Assembly (NCBI GenBank): GCA_003240695.1
Contig: QFNC01000013.1
Coordinates: 9,633-73,632 of the forward strand
Direction: 5' to 3'
Length of the DNA: 64,000 nt
From: Pseudoxanthomonas suwonensis
GTDB taxonomy: Bacteria; Pseudomonadota; Gammaproteobacteria; Xanthomonadales; Xanthomonadaceae
The notes under the pieces are model-generated. The model worked only from the letters and a program-made list of their open reading frames with translations, had not been told where the DNA came from and made no database searches. Below, piece after piece: positions 45,461 through 54,712 of this stretch (the first letter of the stretch is position 1; each line of letters opens with the position of its first letter). Made by a program: the position numbers and the translations under genes.

Positions 45461-45833
45461 AGGCTTCATGCGGGCAGTGGCCCACCTGCGCGATGCTACC
45501 TTTTACCGGCTTGTCGCGCCGCTGCAATCGGTGAGTTTGGCACCATTTCGGACCGTAGACGGCTATCGTGTCGAAACTGTATGGTTCAAGGATTGGACGC
45601 AGAGTGTGAGCATAGGACTGGATGATTCTCCTTGCCTTGAGGCGCGAGTTGCCGTTGCTGCCATCGGTGCCAATCCGGAAGATGTGCATCAAGGTAGTCA
45701 CGGCGAGGATGTCGGAGCGAAGTACACGGCTGTCCGAAATGGAGTTACCGTTCGGCTTTCAACGGCCAATACCACTTCTGCTTGTGTACAGAATATTTAT
45801 ATCGACCTTTCCGCAAGGAGGAATGTGTTATGA
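45288..45833 (+). CDS. Candidate X-T4SS immunity lipoprotein, copy 3
   Basis: A 181-residue lipoprotein starting at GTG with GGGAG 6 nt upstream (in-frame TTG two codons earlier). The leader and lipobox (AASGC) match copies 1 and 2. The C-terminal domain is distinct but keeps HGEDVGAKY, two cysteines (SPCLEA, SACVQN) and a terminal IYIDL strand. The stop overlaps the effector ATG (ATGA), so the pair is translationally coupled. A role in protecting the periplasm against the HExxH effector is inferred. Confidence 0.68.
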   Translation: MQQPSSVAALIAGLMLAASGCAGSATRPAPPPAGAVVQPTVPALTIENILQWPLEGQEGFMRAVAHLRDATFYRLVAPLQSVSLAPFRTVDGYRVETVWFKDWTQSVSIGLDDSPCLEARVAVAAIGANPEDVHQGSHGEDVGAKYTAVRNGVTVRLSTANTTSACVQNIYIDLSARRNVL

Positions 45834-47005
45834 AAAGCAAGAGTCATTTGGAGATGTACCCGGAGTTCGGCGCGATGCCAACCGTTCTTCAGGCCTGGGT
45901 GACGTCATCGGATACCGCTGCAGCTTTGTTCGACTCCTTCTTCGCCGAAGGGGGTGTCATTACAGCCAACAAGGAGATCAGGCTAGGGACGTATGTTGCG
46001 AAGAATCCTCCGGAAATCGAAGTGAATGAAAAACTTTGGATGGGCATGTTGCTTGGGGATGGCAACCCGTACCCTCAACGGCACATGCTTGGCATGCTGG
46101 CACATGAAATAGGGCATCATGAGTACAACCCGGTGGTCAAGACATTCATGGGCAGCCAGCCTGATCAGTACGTTGCCTATCGCAGTGAATTGGAAGGCCG
46201 TGCGATTTTTACCGCTTTCAGGATATTCAAGGAGCTTGAGCAGGAACCGATCCTGAAGAATAATCTTCCTTTCGACTCGATCGGTTATCTGCAAGGGATG
46301 GAGCTCGGTCAACTATACAATCAGTGGAATGCCGGCCAACTTACCGATGAGGCGGTGGTTGGCTTGGTTGCACAGAAGATTGCCAGCACGCCGTATACCT
46401 TGCAGGACAGTGGACATCAGGTTGGCTCAGCACTGACCGACCAGGACGGCGACGGCCGCCTGACCCATCGCGATCTGTACCTGCGTGATTTCCAGCGGAT
46501 TCCGCGCTTTCATCCGCAACCGGATGCGCCGGCCGTGGAGCCCTCGGCAGCCGTGCAGCCGGCAGCCATCCCGCTGCTGGACAACCCCACCCATCCCGGC
46601 CACGCCCTGTACGCGCAGGCGTTGCAGGGCATGCAGGCCAACCCGCGTTTTCCGGACGGACCGAACCAGCAGCAGCTGGCCGCCAATCTGGTGGCCGCCA
46701 TCGCCACCTTGCCCGAGGGTCGTGTCAGTGATGGCCTGCTGCAGGAAAAGCTGTCGCGCATCGATACGGTCACGCTGTCCAGCGACGGAACGGCCCTGAT
46801 GGCCATCGACGGCAAGCCGGATGCGAACCTGCGCTTGCGCTACGGCATGCCGCTGGAGCAGGCGCAGTCGGCCTCGTTCGAGGCGGCCTCGCAGCAGGCC
46901 TACGACGCCCTGTCACGTCAACGTATCGACGAGCAGGCGCTGGCGGCGCAGCGCGAACGCGAGCAGCCACGCGACTCGAATCCGCCGGGGCCGGTGGTGG
47001 GCTGA
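45830..47005 (+). CDS. Predicted X-T4SS effector: HExxH metalloprotease-like with XVIPCD
   Basis: A 391-residue protein without a signal peptide. The start follows AAGGAGG by 8 nt. Residues 91-100 are AHEIGHHEYN, a zinc HExxH site (H92, E93, H96), with possible third ligands at E120/E122. Residues 204-215 form an EF-hand-like loop (DQDGDGRLTHRD). Residues about 248-350 match the X-T4SS recruitment domain XVIPCD: HPGHALYAQALQGM, the NLVAAIA helix, LSRIDTVTLSSDGTALMAID and MPLEQAQSASFEAA. XVIPCDs bind VirD4 for delivery into rival Gram-negative cells. The enzymatic target (peptidoglycan peptide or protein) is unknown. Confidence 0.78.
   Translation: MKSKSHLEMYPEFGAMPTVLQAWVTSSDTAAALFDSFFAEGGVITANKEIRLGTYVAKNPPEIEVNEKLWMGMLLGDGNPYPQRHMLGMLAHEIGHHEYNPVVKTFMGSQPDQYVAYRSELEGRAIFTAFRIFKELEQEPILKNNLPFDSIGYLQGMELGQLYNQWNAGQLTDEAVVGLVAQKIASTPYTLQDSGHQVGSALTDQDGDGRLTHRDLYLRDFQRIPRFHPQPDAPAVEPSAAVQPAAIPLLDNPTHPGHALYAQALQGMQANPRFPDGPNQQQLAANLVAAIATLPEGRVSDGLLQEKLSRIDTVTLSSDGTALMAIDGKPDANLRLRYGMPLEQAQSASFEAASQQAYDALSRQRIDEQALAAQREREQPRDSNPPGPVVG
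46430..46861 (+). repeat. Effector C-terminal repeat, copy B
   Basis: The intact counterpart of 41958-42389: same length (432 bp), no gaps, coding for the EF-hand-like loop and most of the XVIPCD. Confidence 0.85.
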
Positions 47006-47096
47006 TTCCGGACAGCACGGTTTGGCACGCCCAATCGCGATGGCGGTGTGGACGCTCCGCGTCTGACGGGTGATCTACACCGCGTAGAATGGCGCG

Positions 47097-49280
47097 ATGG
47101 ATGTTTCCCACCTGATCGACGGGCTGAATGCCGCCCAGCGCGAGGCCGTGACCGCCGAGCCCGGCCACTACCTGGTCCTTGCCGGCGCCGGCAGCGGCAA
47201 GACCCGCGTGCTGACCCACCGCATCGCCTGGTTGCATGAGGTGCACGGCGTGCCGCTGCACGGCATCTTCGCAGTCACCTTCACCAACAAGGCCGCGGCG
47301 GAGATGCGTCATCGTGCCGATGCGCTGCTGCAGGACGCTGCGCGCGGGCTGTGGATCGGCACCTTCCACGGCCTGGCCCACCGCCTGCTGCGCCTGCACT
47401 GGCAGGATGCGCGGCTGCCGGAAGGCTTCCAGATCCTCGACAGCGACGACCAGCTGCGGCTGGTGAAGCGCGTGCTGCAGCAACTCGATGTGGACGATGC
47501 CCGCTTTCCGCCGCGCCAGGTGGCGTGGTGGATCAACGCGCAGAAGGACGAAGGCCGGCGGCCGCAGCACATCCAGCCGGCCGGCGGTGGCGGCTGGGAC
47601 GACGTGATGCTGAAAAGCTACGCGCTGTACCAGGAGCGTTGCGACCGCGCCGGACTGGTGGATTTCGCCGAGATCCTGCTGCGTGCGCACGAACTGCTGC
47701 GCGACACGCCGGCGCTGCTGGCGCATTACCGGCAGCGTTTCGGCGAGCTGCTGGTGGACGAATTCCAGGACACCAATGCCATCCAGTACGGCTTCGTGCG
47801 GCTGCTGGCGGGCGAACGCGGGCACGTGTTCGTGGTCGGCGACGACGACCAGTCGATCTACGGCTGGCGCGGCGCGAAGGTGGAGAACGTGCAGGCGTTC
47901 CTGCGCGATTTTCCCGGTGCGCGCACCATCCGCCTGGAGCAGAACTACCGCTCCACCGCCACCATCCTGCAGGCGGCCAATGCGGTGATCGCCCACAATC
48001 CCGAGCGACTGGGCAAGCAGCTGTGGACCGACAGCTGCCACGGCGAGCCGATCGACCTGTACCGTGCCTACAACGAGCTGGACGAGGCTGCGTACGTGAT
48101 CGAGCGCATCCGCCAGTGGGTGCACGATGGCGGCAACTGGGGCGATGCGGCCATTCTGTATCGCAGCAATGCGCAGTCGCGCGCGTTCGAGGAAACCCTG
48201 CTGGCCGGACAGATTCCCTACCGGGTGTACGGCGGCATGCGTTTCTTCGAGCGGGCGGAAATCAAGGACACGCTGGCCTACCTGCGGCTGATCGCCTCGC
48301 GCAGCGACGATGCCGCGTTCGAGCGCGCGGTGAACATGCCGGCGCGCGGCATCGGCGAACGCACCCTGGACGAGGTGCGCCAGCAGGCGCGCCGGCAGGG
48401 CGTGTCGCTGTGGGCCGCGTCCGAACAGCTGGTGGCCGGCTCGACATTGGCCGCGCGGTCCCGCAATGCGTTGGCCGGTTTTTTGCAGCGCATCGAAGCG
48501 ATGGCCGGCGAAGTGGCGACCTTGCCGTTGCAGGACAAGATCGACCACGTGCTGCAGCACTCCGGGCTGCGCGAACATTACGAAAAGGAGTCGCGCAACG
48601 CGGTGGATTCGCGGGTGGATAACCTGGACGAACTGGTCAGCGTGGCCTCGCGCTTCGTGCGCAGCGACGATCCGGAAGCCGCGCAGCTGACTGAGCTGAT
48701 TGAATTCCTGGCCTACGCGGCGCTGGAGGCTGGCGAGGGCCAGGCCCAGGCCGGCGAGGACGGCGTGCAGCTGATGACCCTGCACAGCGCCAAGGGGCTG
48801 GAATTTCCGCTGGTGTTCCTGGTGGGTCTGGAGGAAGGCTTGTTTCCCAATGCGCGCTCGCTGGACGAGGCCGGACGGCTGGAGGAGGAGCGTCGCCTGG
48901 CTTACGTCGGCATCACCCGCGCGCGCCAGCGGCTGGTCCTGAGCCATGCCGAAACCCGGCGCATCCACGGCAGCGACATGTACGGGCTGCCATCGCGATT
49001 CCTGCGCGAGATACCCGGGCCGCTGGTGAACGATGTGCGGCCGGCGCCCGTTCGCGGCGTGCCGAGCGCATCACCAACGCGACACCTGAGCCAGGGCCAT
49101 GTGGCGCTGGATGCCGCGCCGGACATCGATCTGGGCGCGACGGTGCGCCATCCGGGCTTCGGCACCGGCACCGTGATCGGCGTGGAAGGCAGCGGTGCCC
49201 ACGCCCGGGTGCAGGTGAATTTCGACGATGCCGGATCGAAATGGCTGGTGCTGGCCTACGCCAAGCTGGAACGGGTGTAA
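47097..49280 (+). CDS. uvrD: DNA helicase II UvrD
   Basis: A 727-residue superfamily 1A 3'-5' helicase. Motif I is AGAGSGKTRVLTHR, Ia AVTFTNKAAAEM, II LLVDEFQDTN, III GDDDQSIYGWRGA, IV EQNYRS, V LMTLHSAKGLEF and VI LAYVGITRAR. The C-terminal tail with HPGFGTGTV is the UvrD Tudor-like end that contacts RNA polymerase. It unwinds DNA in mismatch and excision repair. The first 45 bp are duplicated at 44261. It is convergent with an effector gene, 44 bp apart. Confidence 0.96.
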   Translation: MDVSHLIDGLNAAQREAVTAEPGHYLVLAGAGSGKTRVLTHRIAWLHEVHGVPLHGIFAVTFTNKAAAEMRHRADALLQDAARGLWIGTFHGLAHRLLRLHWQDARLPEGFQILDSDDQLRLVKRVLQQLDVDDARFPPRQVAWWINAQKDEGRRPQHIQPAGGGGWDDVMLKSYALYQERCDRAGLVDFAEILLRAHELLRDTPALLAHYRQRFGELLVDEFQDTNAIQYGFVRLLAGERGHVFVVGDDDQSIYGWRGAKVENVQAFLRDFPGARTIRLEQNYRSTATILQAANAVIAHNPERLGKQLWTDSCHGEPIDLYRAYNELDEAAYVIERIRQWVHDGGNWGDAAILYRSNAQSRAFEETLLAGQIPYRVYGGMRFFERAEIKDTLAYLRLIASRSDDAAFERAVNMPARGIGERTLDEVRQQARRQGVSLWAASEQLVAGSTLAARSRNALAGFLQRIEAMAGEVATLPLQDKIDHVLQHSGLREHYEKESRNAVDSRVDNLDELVSVASRFVRSDDPEAAQLTELIEFLAYAALEAGEGQAQAGEDGVQLMTLHSAKGLEFPLVFLVGLEEGLFPNARSLDEAGRLEEERRLAYVGITRARQRLVLSHAETRRIHGSDMYGLPSRFLREIPGPLVNDVRPAPVRGVPSASPTRHLSQGHVALDAAPDIDLGATVRHPGFGTGTVIGVEGSGAHARVQVNFDDAGSKWLVLAYAKLERV

Positions 49281-49324
49281 CGCCGCTCCAGCTTGGCTTC
49301 CCGCGAACGGTCAGGACGCCCCAC

Positions 49325-51109
49325 TCAGAACTCGCGCGGCGTCTGCTGCTGGCTGGCCTGCGGCAGGTTGATCGCCGCTTCGCCGCCGCCGGCCGCCTGT
49401 CGGCTGCTGGCTTCGATCGGTTGCCGGCTGGCACTGGCGATGTCCAGTGACCCAATGCGGCGGTGGTCGGACTGCGCGTCGCCCTGGATGGCGAACAGGC
49501 GGGTGCCGTCCTTGCTGGTCACCAGCTGGTCCGCGCGATCCAGGCCGTTCTCGCGCATGGTGGCCACGGTGGCGGCGGCCAGATTCTTCTGCTGCTGCGC
49601 ATCGAGGGTTTTCAGGCCGGGATTGTCCTTGATCCGTTCCAGCATGTCCTTGTACAGCCCGTTCAGCGCGTTGGCGGAACTGGTCAGCAGGCCGGCCACG
49701 CGCGCGGCTTCCTGCAGATCCCCGTGCAGCCGCTGCGGTGTGTAGGGTTCCCGGCGCTGGCTTTCCGGCAGCAGATAGGCACCGCGCTCTCGCTCGCCGT
49801 CGCGGTCGCGCACGTAGCGCTTCACGTCCTGCATTTCCAGGTCCAGGAACTCTTTCGAGGACTGCTTGGCCAGCTTCGCCAGCTGCGCGGCCTGGACCGG
49901 GTCCAGATCCTTCAGCCTGCCACTGGCCAGGGCATCGACCAGATCGTCGTGCTGGCCCTTCTGGCGCAGGAAGGCGAAAAAGCGGTCGCGGGTGTCGGGG
50001 TTCTGGCCGAACAGCGCAGTGATGCGGCCGACCGTGTTGGCGGCATTCTCCGGGCCGTCGGGCATGCCTTCGACCAGGCGCAGCGCCTTGGTGATGGCTT
50101 TCTTCGGCTGCATGTCCTCGGAGAAGGGGAAGCGCTCGCGGAATTCGTCCCAACGCGGCGCCAGCAGGGCTTCGCGGGCGCGCTTGATCAGCTCGAACGC
50201 GCCTGCGGCGAAGGCCACGATGGCCATGCCGGCCGGCGCGATGCCGACCAGTGCGGCGGCCCAGCCGGTGGCGCGGGCGCCGAACAGCAGCGCGGTGGAG
50301 CCCACGCTGCCGGCCAGCTTGAAGCCGCCATTGAGCATGTCGAAGGCGGACTCCACGCGCGCGTCGGTGTCCAGCGCCTTGCCGGTGGCCGGGTCGCGGC
50401 CGTTGAACACGCGCTCGGCATTCTGGCCCAGATCCTTCGCGTCCTTGGCGACACTCTTGATGGCGGTGTAGCGCTCCAGGATCTTCGCCGCCTCGCGTTC
50501 CTTGCCCATGCCGCTGGCGAACTGCAACACGCCGCGCAGGGCCGCTTCGCCCAGCGGCGCGCCTTCGGCCTCGGCGGTGCGGCCGGCCTCCAGACCCTGC
50601 TGCACGGCGTCGAGGGTCTTCACCACGTCCTGCTGGCCGGCGGCATCGGCCAGCTTGCGCAGTTCGGTGATCAGATCATCGACCGGCTGCGGTCCCTTGG
50701 CGTCGCGCTCGGCCACCCATTGGCCGGCATGGTCGAGCAGGGCTTGCTGCTGCGCGGCGTCCACGCTCAGGGCGTAGCCCAGGAACGGGGTGCCGGGACG
50801 ACCATCGGCCTTGTCGATGCCGGCCTGCAGCTTCCAGGCCGGATCGACCAGCGCCGGCGTGCCGTCGGCACCTGTCAGCGTGGTGCGGCCGTAGTCGACC
50901 ATCGCGTTGAGGGTGTCTTCATCCACCACCCGGCCGTTGCGCTGCAGGATGTCGGCCACCATGGCGCGGGCGACGATGGCTGCATCCAGCTCGGTATCGG
51001 TGGGCAGCAGCACGGTGTAGGCGCCGACCTGGGCGTTGGCCTGGCCCTGCCCGGCATACAGGCGCGGGGCAGTGGCGAGGGGCTGGTCGGGAGTGACGAC
51101 GGCGTTCAT
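49325..51109 (-). CDS. Predicted X-T4SS effector with hydrophobic core and XVIPCD
   Basis: A 594-residue protein without signal peptide. Residues 262-306 are strongly hydrophobic, with Gly/Ala-rich stretches (LAGSVGSTALLFGARATG, AALVGIAPAGMAIVAFAAGA), as in membrane-inserting toxins. Residues about 475-572 match an XVIPCD: SANALNGLYKDMLERIKD, NLAAATVATMRENGLDRADQ, TSKDGTRLFAIQGD and SRQPIEASSRQ. A Gln-rich tail (QASQQQ) follows, a frequent X-T4SS effector feature. The N-terminal 250 residues are unrecognised. No partner immunity gene adjoins it on either side, so either it is elsewhere or the gene has another role. It is convergent with uvrD. Confidence 0.75.
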   Translation of the reverse strand: MNAVVTPDQPLATAPRLYAGQGQANAQVGAYTVLLPTDTELDAAIVARAMVADILQRNGRVVDEDTLNAMVDYGRTTLTGADGTPALVDPAWKLQAGIDKADGRPGTPFLGYALSVDAAQQQALLDHAGQWVAERDAKGPQPVDDLITELRKLADAAGQQDVVKTLDAVQQGLEAGRTAEAEGAPLGEAALRGVLQFASGMGKEREAAKILERYTAIKSVAKDAKDLGQNAERVFNGRDPATGKALDTDARVESAFDMLNGGFKLAGSVGSTALLFGARATGWAAALVGIAPAGMAIVAFAAGAFELIKRAREALLAPRWDEFRERFPFSEDMQPKKAITKALRLVEGMPDGPENAANTVGRITALFGQNPDTRDRFFAFLRQKGQHDDLVDALASGRLKDLDPVQAAQLAKLAKQSSKEFLDLEMQDVKRYVRDRDGERERGAYLLPESQRREPYTPQRLHGDLQEAARVAGLLTSSANALNGLYKDMLERIKDNPGLKTLDAQQQKNLAAATVATMRENGLDRADQLVTSKDGTRLFAIQGDAQSDHRRIGSLDIASASRQPIEASSRQAAGGGEAAINLPQASQQQTPREF

Positions 51110-51247
51110 CGGATCGGATCCTTGTCAGGCGTGAAGGCGTGCCCTCCCGCTGCGGAGGGTGCTTCGGTGGGCAGTCCGTGCCACCACCGTTGCGCCGATC
51201 CTAACGCGGCCGATGGTGGTTTGCAAAGGGGTATCGCATCGACCGGA

Positions 51248-54200
51248 TCAGGGCCGCAGGAAGCGGGCGATGGACGGGCCGTTGCCGGAGGGTGGCTCGA
51301 ACTCGGCGGCCACGTCGACGAAGCCGCGCATCAGGGCGATGTCGCGCGGGGTGCGGTTCAAGGTGTCGCGCAGGTCCGGATTGGCGCCGGCACGCAGCAG
51401 GCGCCGGGTGACTTGCAGCAGGCCATGCAGTGCGGCCAGGTGCAACGGCCCGAAGCCGCGGGATTCGCGCACGTCCAGGTCCACGCCTTCGTCCAGCAGC
51501 GGTTCCAGCGTGGCCAGCAGGATGTCCTCCTGCGCCGGCGTGCCGGGTTCGGCGCGCGCACCCAGCAGCAGCAGCAGCGGGGTGAGCTGCCCATTGGCCG
51601 CGCGGGCCGGGTCGGCGCCGGCCAGCAGCAGTGTGTCGAACAGCGCCATCACCCGCGGCCGTTCCATGGCGGAGAAGGCATATAGCGCGGCGCAATGCAG
51701 TGCGGTCAGGCCCTGGTCGTCGCTGGCGTGGATGTCGGCGCCGGCGGTGAGCAGGCGGGCGCACATGTCGGGCAGGCCGCGGGCGGCGGCCAGCATCAAC
51801 AGGCTGACATTGCCGGGCAGGCGCTGGTCGCGATCGGCACCTTCGGCCAGCAGGCGCTGGACGATGGCGCCGCGTCCCATGCTGATCGCCGCCGACAACG
51901 GCGTGGCGCCGCCGCGGGTGGCCAGATTGCGGTCGGCACCGCGCTGCAGCAGCAGTTCGACCACGGGCATGTGACCGGCGCCGGCAGCCCGCAGCAACGC
52001 GCTGCAACCCTGGGCGTCCACGGCATCCACCGGCAGGTCGAGGTCGATCAGGCGACGTACGGCGTCGGCGTCGCCGGCGATCGCCGCCGCCGGCACGTCG
52101 GCGGAACGCAGCGGCCGCGACGGCAAAGCCCATCCGCGCCAGTCCAGCCAGTCGGCCATGCCGCGGTCGCCGGCGGCCAGGGCAATGCCCAGCGGGGTCT
52201 GGCCGTCGGCAGCGCGCAAGGTCGGCGAGGCGCCATGCCGCAGCAGCTGTCGCACCCACCGATCGCGCTTCAATGCGGTCGCCACATGCAGGGCACCCAT
52301 GCCGCGGGCATCGGTGGCATCCGGGTCCGCGCCACGTTCCAGCAGCCGTGCAGTCAACCCGTCCCAGCCCAGCCGCACGGCCAATGGCAGGGCACGATCG
52401 CCCTGCGGATTGCTGCCGAACGGATCGGCGCCGCGGTCCAGCAAGGCCAGCGCCAGCGGTTCGAGCATGCCGGCCAGCGGATCGGCAAGACGGGCAGCGA
52501 GAAAGCGCGCCAGAGCGCCCGCGCCGGCCGGTGACGCGCCGGCATCGAGCAATCGCTGGATGCTGCCGCTGGCGCCGCGTTGATCCAGCAGCCGCCACAG
52601 CAGGCCATGGCCATTGGCGTCGCGCGCGTCCGCATCGGCACCGTGCCGCAGCAGCCAGTCGATGTTGGAGGGCGTGTACAGGTCGGCATCCAGCAGCAGG
52701 GCATCCAGGCCGCCCGCCGGCACCAGCCGTGGCAGTGCGGGATCGATGCGGTCGCTGTCGAAGTCGCGCAAGGCGTCGCGGATCAGCTCCAGCGGCAGGC
52801 GATCGGGCGGCGGCGCAGGTGCATCGATCGCGGCCGCAGGCGTCGGTGCGGGCGGCTGCAGGGCCGCGTACAGGGCCCAGCGGCCGGATTCGGCGGCCAG
52901 GTCGAGCGGGCGCTTGCCGTGGGCGTCGGCGTGGTCGGGGTCCACTCCCAGCTGCAGCAGGCGCTGCACCAGCGGCAGGCTGGGGCTGTCGCCCAGTGCA
53001 CTCAGCGCCAGCGCATTGCGGCCGTCGGCATCGATGGCCTGCACGTCTGCCCGGGCCTGCAGCAAGCATGCGGCCACCGCGGCGTGGCCGCCCAGCGCAG
53101 CCTCCAGCAGTGGGGTGCGTTCGCCGTCGTCGCGGGCATCCGCATCCGCGCCGGCGGCCAGCAATGTTTCCGCGATGCCGGCGTGTCCGGCGGCGGCGGC
53201 GGCGTGCAGGGCACTGCGGCCACGGCGGTCGCGGGCATCCACGCTGGCCTTGTGCCGCAGCAGCAGTTGCACGCCGGCCGGGTCGTCGTCGTCGCTGCCG
53301 GCGGCAGCCACCAGCGACGGCGTGGTGCCGTCGCGCTGCGGACGGGCGCCGCGTTCCAGCAGGAAACGCGCCAGGCGCCAGTTGCCGGCGGTGCAGGCGA
53401 TGCCCAGCGGAGTCAGGCCATCGCCGTTCACCGCTTCCAGGTCGGCGGTGGCGTCCAGCAGCAGCGCGGCCACGCCCGGGTCGGTGCTGCGTGCGGCGTT
53501 GTGCAGCGGCGTGTTGCCGTCCGCCGCGGCGATGCGCGGATCGGCACCGTTGGCCAGCAGGGTCATCACAGCGTCCGGGCGGCCGTGCCAGCTGTCGCGG
53601 GTGGCGGCGTGCAAGGGCGCAAGGCCGGCATGGCGCGCGTTCATGTCCACGCCACGGGCGATCAGCTCGCGCAGCAGACGCAGGTCGGGCAGCACGGCCG
53701 CCAGCACGGCCAGGCTGCGCTGGTCGCGGTCGGTCGGGTCCGGCAGCGCGCGTGGATTGCCACCGGCGGCAAGCAGCTGCAGGGTCTGTTCCACCCGGCC
53801 GGCACGGGCGGCGGCGTACAGGTCGGCATCCGGCGGGGCGGATGGGGATCCGGCGGCAGGCGGCGTGGGGGCGATGGTCGATGCGTGCGGCGCTGCCACG
53901 GCGTCGGGCGCTGCGGGTGCGGGCGTGTCGATGGATGGACGGACCGCAGCGGCCACGGGCGTCCCGACCGGTGACGCCACCGGTACAGCAGCTGGAGCAC
54001 TGGCGACCGGCTCGTGCTCCGGCGCAGCGGCCGTCGCCGGCGCCAGCGGCAACGCGACCGGCTCTGCGTTGCGCAAGGCCACCGGTTGCCGGGCAGGGCC
54101 AGCGCGTGACGAAGCGTCATCTTCCGCAAGCACACCGGCCAGACGCTGCAGCAGTCCATGCAAGGCCGGCCACGCCACCACGCTGCCCGCTGCCAGCGTC

Positions 54201-54712
54201 CAACGCACCGCACTGGGCAGCAGACCGGGCCAGGCCAGCAGCAACAGGCTGACCAGCATGCCCAGTGCGGCGAGGGCCGCTCCCAGACCGCGCCAATCGG
54301 CCTGGTCGATGATGGGAATGCGCCGTGCGGCCAGCAAACCCGTGCCGTCGCGTTCGATCCGGCCCCAGCGCGGCCAGTTGCGCCACAACGCGATCAGCAC
54401 GAAGCCGCTCAGCAGGCTCAGGGCCACGGCAGAACCCAGCGCACGGGTGCGCAGCAGGCTGTGCAGCGGCCACGCCACCAGCGCGGCGACGGCCACGCCG
54501 GCCAGCAACCAGAGCAGCAGGCGATTGAGCAGCGCCTTGGGCTGCCGTCCGCTGCCCGATTGGCGACGGTCCTGCCAGAATGCGCCCAGCAACACGTGAG
54601 CGGGAATGCCGCAGGCCGCTGCCACGATGCCGCCCAGACCGGTCGCTGCCGTCAGCAGCATTCCGGTGCCCAGCAACAGCCACCTCGGCAAGGTTGGCTT
54701 GGACTCAGGCAT
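51248..54712 (-). CDS. Large ankyrin-repeat protein with N-terminal membrane domain
   Basis: A 1154-residue protein. The first ~200 residues contain six or so hydrophobic segments. Residues 200-290 form a Pro/Ala-rich linker. The rest (about 290-1150) is a long array of ~33-residue ankyrin repeats with G-x-TPLHxAA-type cores (GLAPLHAATRDSWHG, GNTPLHNAARS, GRSALHAAAAAGHAG). Similar proteins are conserved in Xanthomonadaceae, but the partner is unknown. The start overlaps the end of the YcgL gene by 8 bp. Confidence 0.87.
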   Translation of the reverse strand: MPESKPTLPRWLLLGTGMLLTAATGLGGIVAAACGIPAHVLLGAFWQDRRQSGSGRQPKALLNRLLLWLLAGVAVAALVAWPLHSLLRTRALGSAVALSLLSGFVLIALWRNWPRWGRIERDGTGLLAARRIPIIDQADWRGLGAALAALGMLVSLLLLAWPGLLPSAVRWTLAAGSVVAWPALHGLLQRLAGVLAEDDASSRAGPARQPVALRNAEPVALPLAPATAAAPEHEPVASAPAAVPVASPVGTPVAAAVRPSIDTPAPAAPDAVAAPHASTIAPTPPAAGSPSAPPDADLYAAARAGRVEQTLQLLAAGGNPRALPDPTDRDQRSLAVLAAVLPDLRLLRELIARGVDMNARHAGLAPLHAATRDSWHGRPDAVMTLLANGADPRIAAADGNTPLHNAARSTDPGVAALLLDATADLEAVNGDGLTPLGIACTAGNWRLARFLLERGARPQRDGTTPSLVAAAGSDDDDPAGVQLLLRHKASVDARDRRGRSALHAAAAAGHAGIAETLLAAGADADARDDGERTPLLEAALGGHAAVAACLLQARADVQAIDADGRNALALSALGDSPSLPLVQRLLQLGVDPDHADAHGKRPLDLAAESGRWALYAALQPPAPTPAAAIDAPAPPPDRLPLELIRDALRDFDSDRIDPALPRLVPAGGLDALLLDADLYTPSNIDWLLRHGADADARDANGHGLLWRLLDQRGASGSIQRLLDAGASPAGAGALARFLAARLADPLAGMLEPLALALLDRGADPFGSNPQGDRALPLAVRLGWDGLTARLLERGADPDATDARGMGALHVATALKRDRWVRQLLRHGASPTLRAADGQTPLGIALAAGDRGMADWLDWRGWALPSRPLRSADVPAAAIAGDADAVRRLIDLDLPVDAVDAQGCSALLRAAGAGHMPVVELLLQRGADRNLATRGGATPLSAAISMGRGAIVQRLLAEGADRDQRLPGNVSLLMLAAARGLPDMCARLLTAGADIHASDDQGLTALHCAALYAFSAMERPRVMALFDTLLLAGADPARAANGQLTPLLLLLGARAEPGTPAQEDILLATLEPLLDEGVDLDVRESRGFGPLHLAALHGLLQVTRRLLRAGANPDLRDTLNRTPRDIALMRGFVDVAAEFEPPSGNGPSIARFLRP

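Noticed and set aside
52614..54599. A 661-codon frame antisense to the ankyrin protein
   Set aside because: Its Ser/Arg/Ala-repeats are the complement of the ankyrin codons; no independent start signal or domain.
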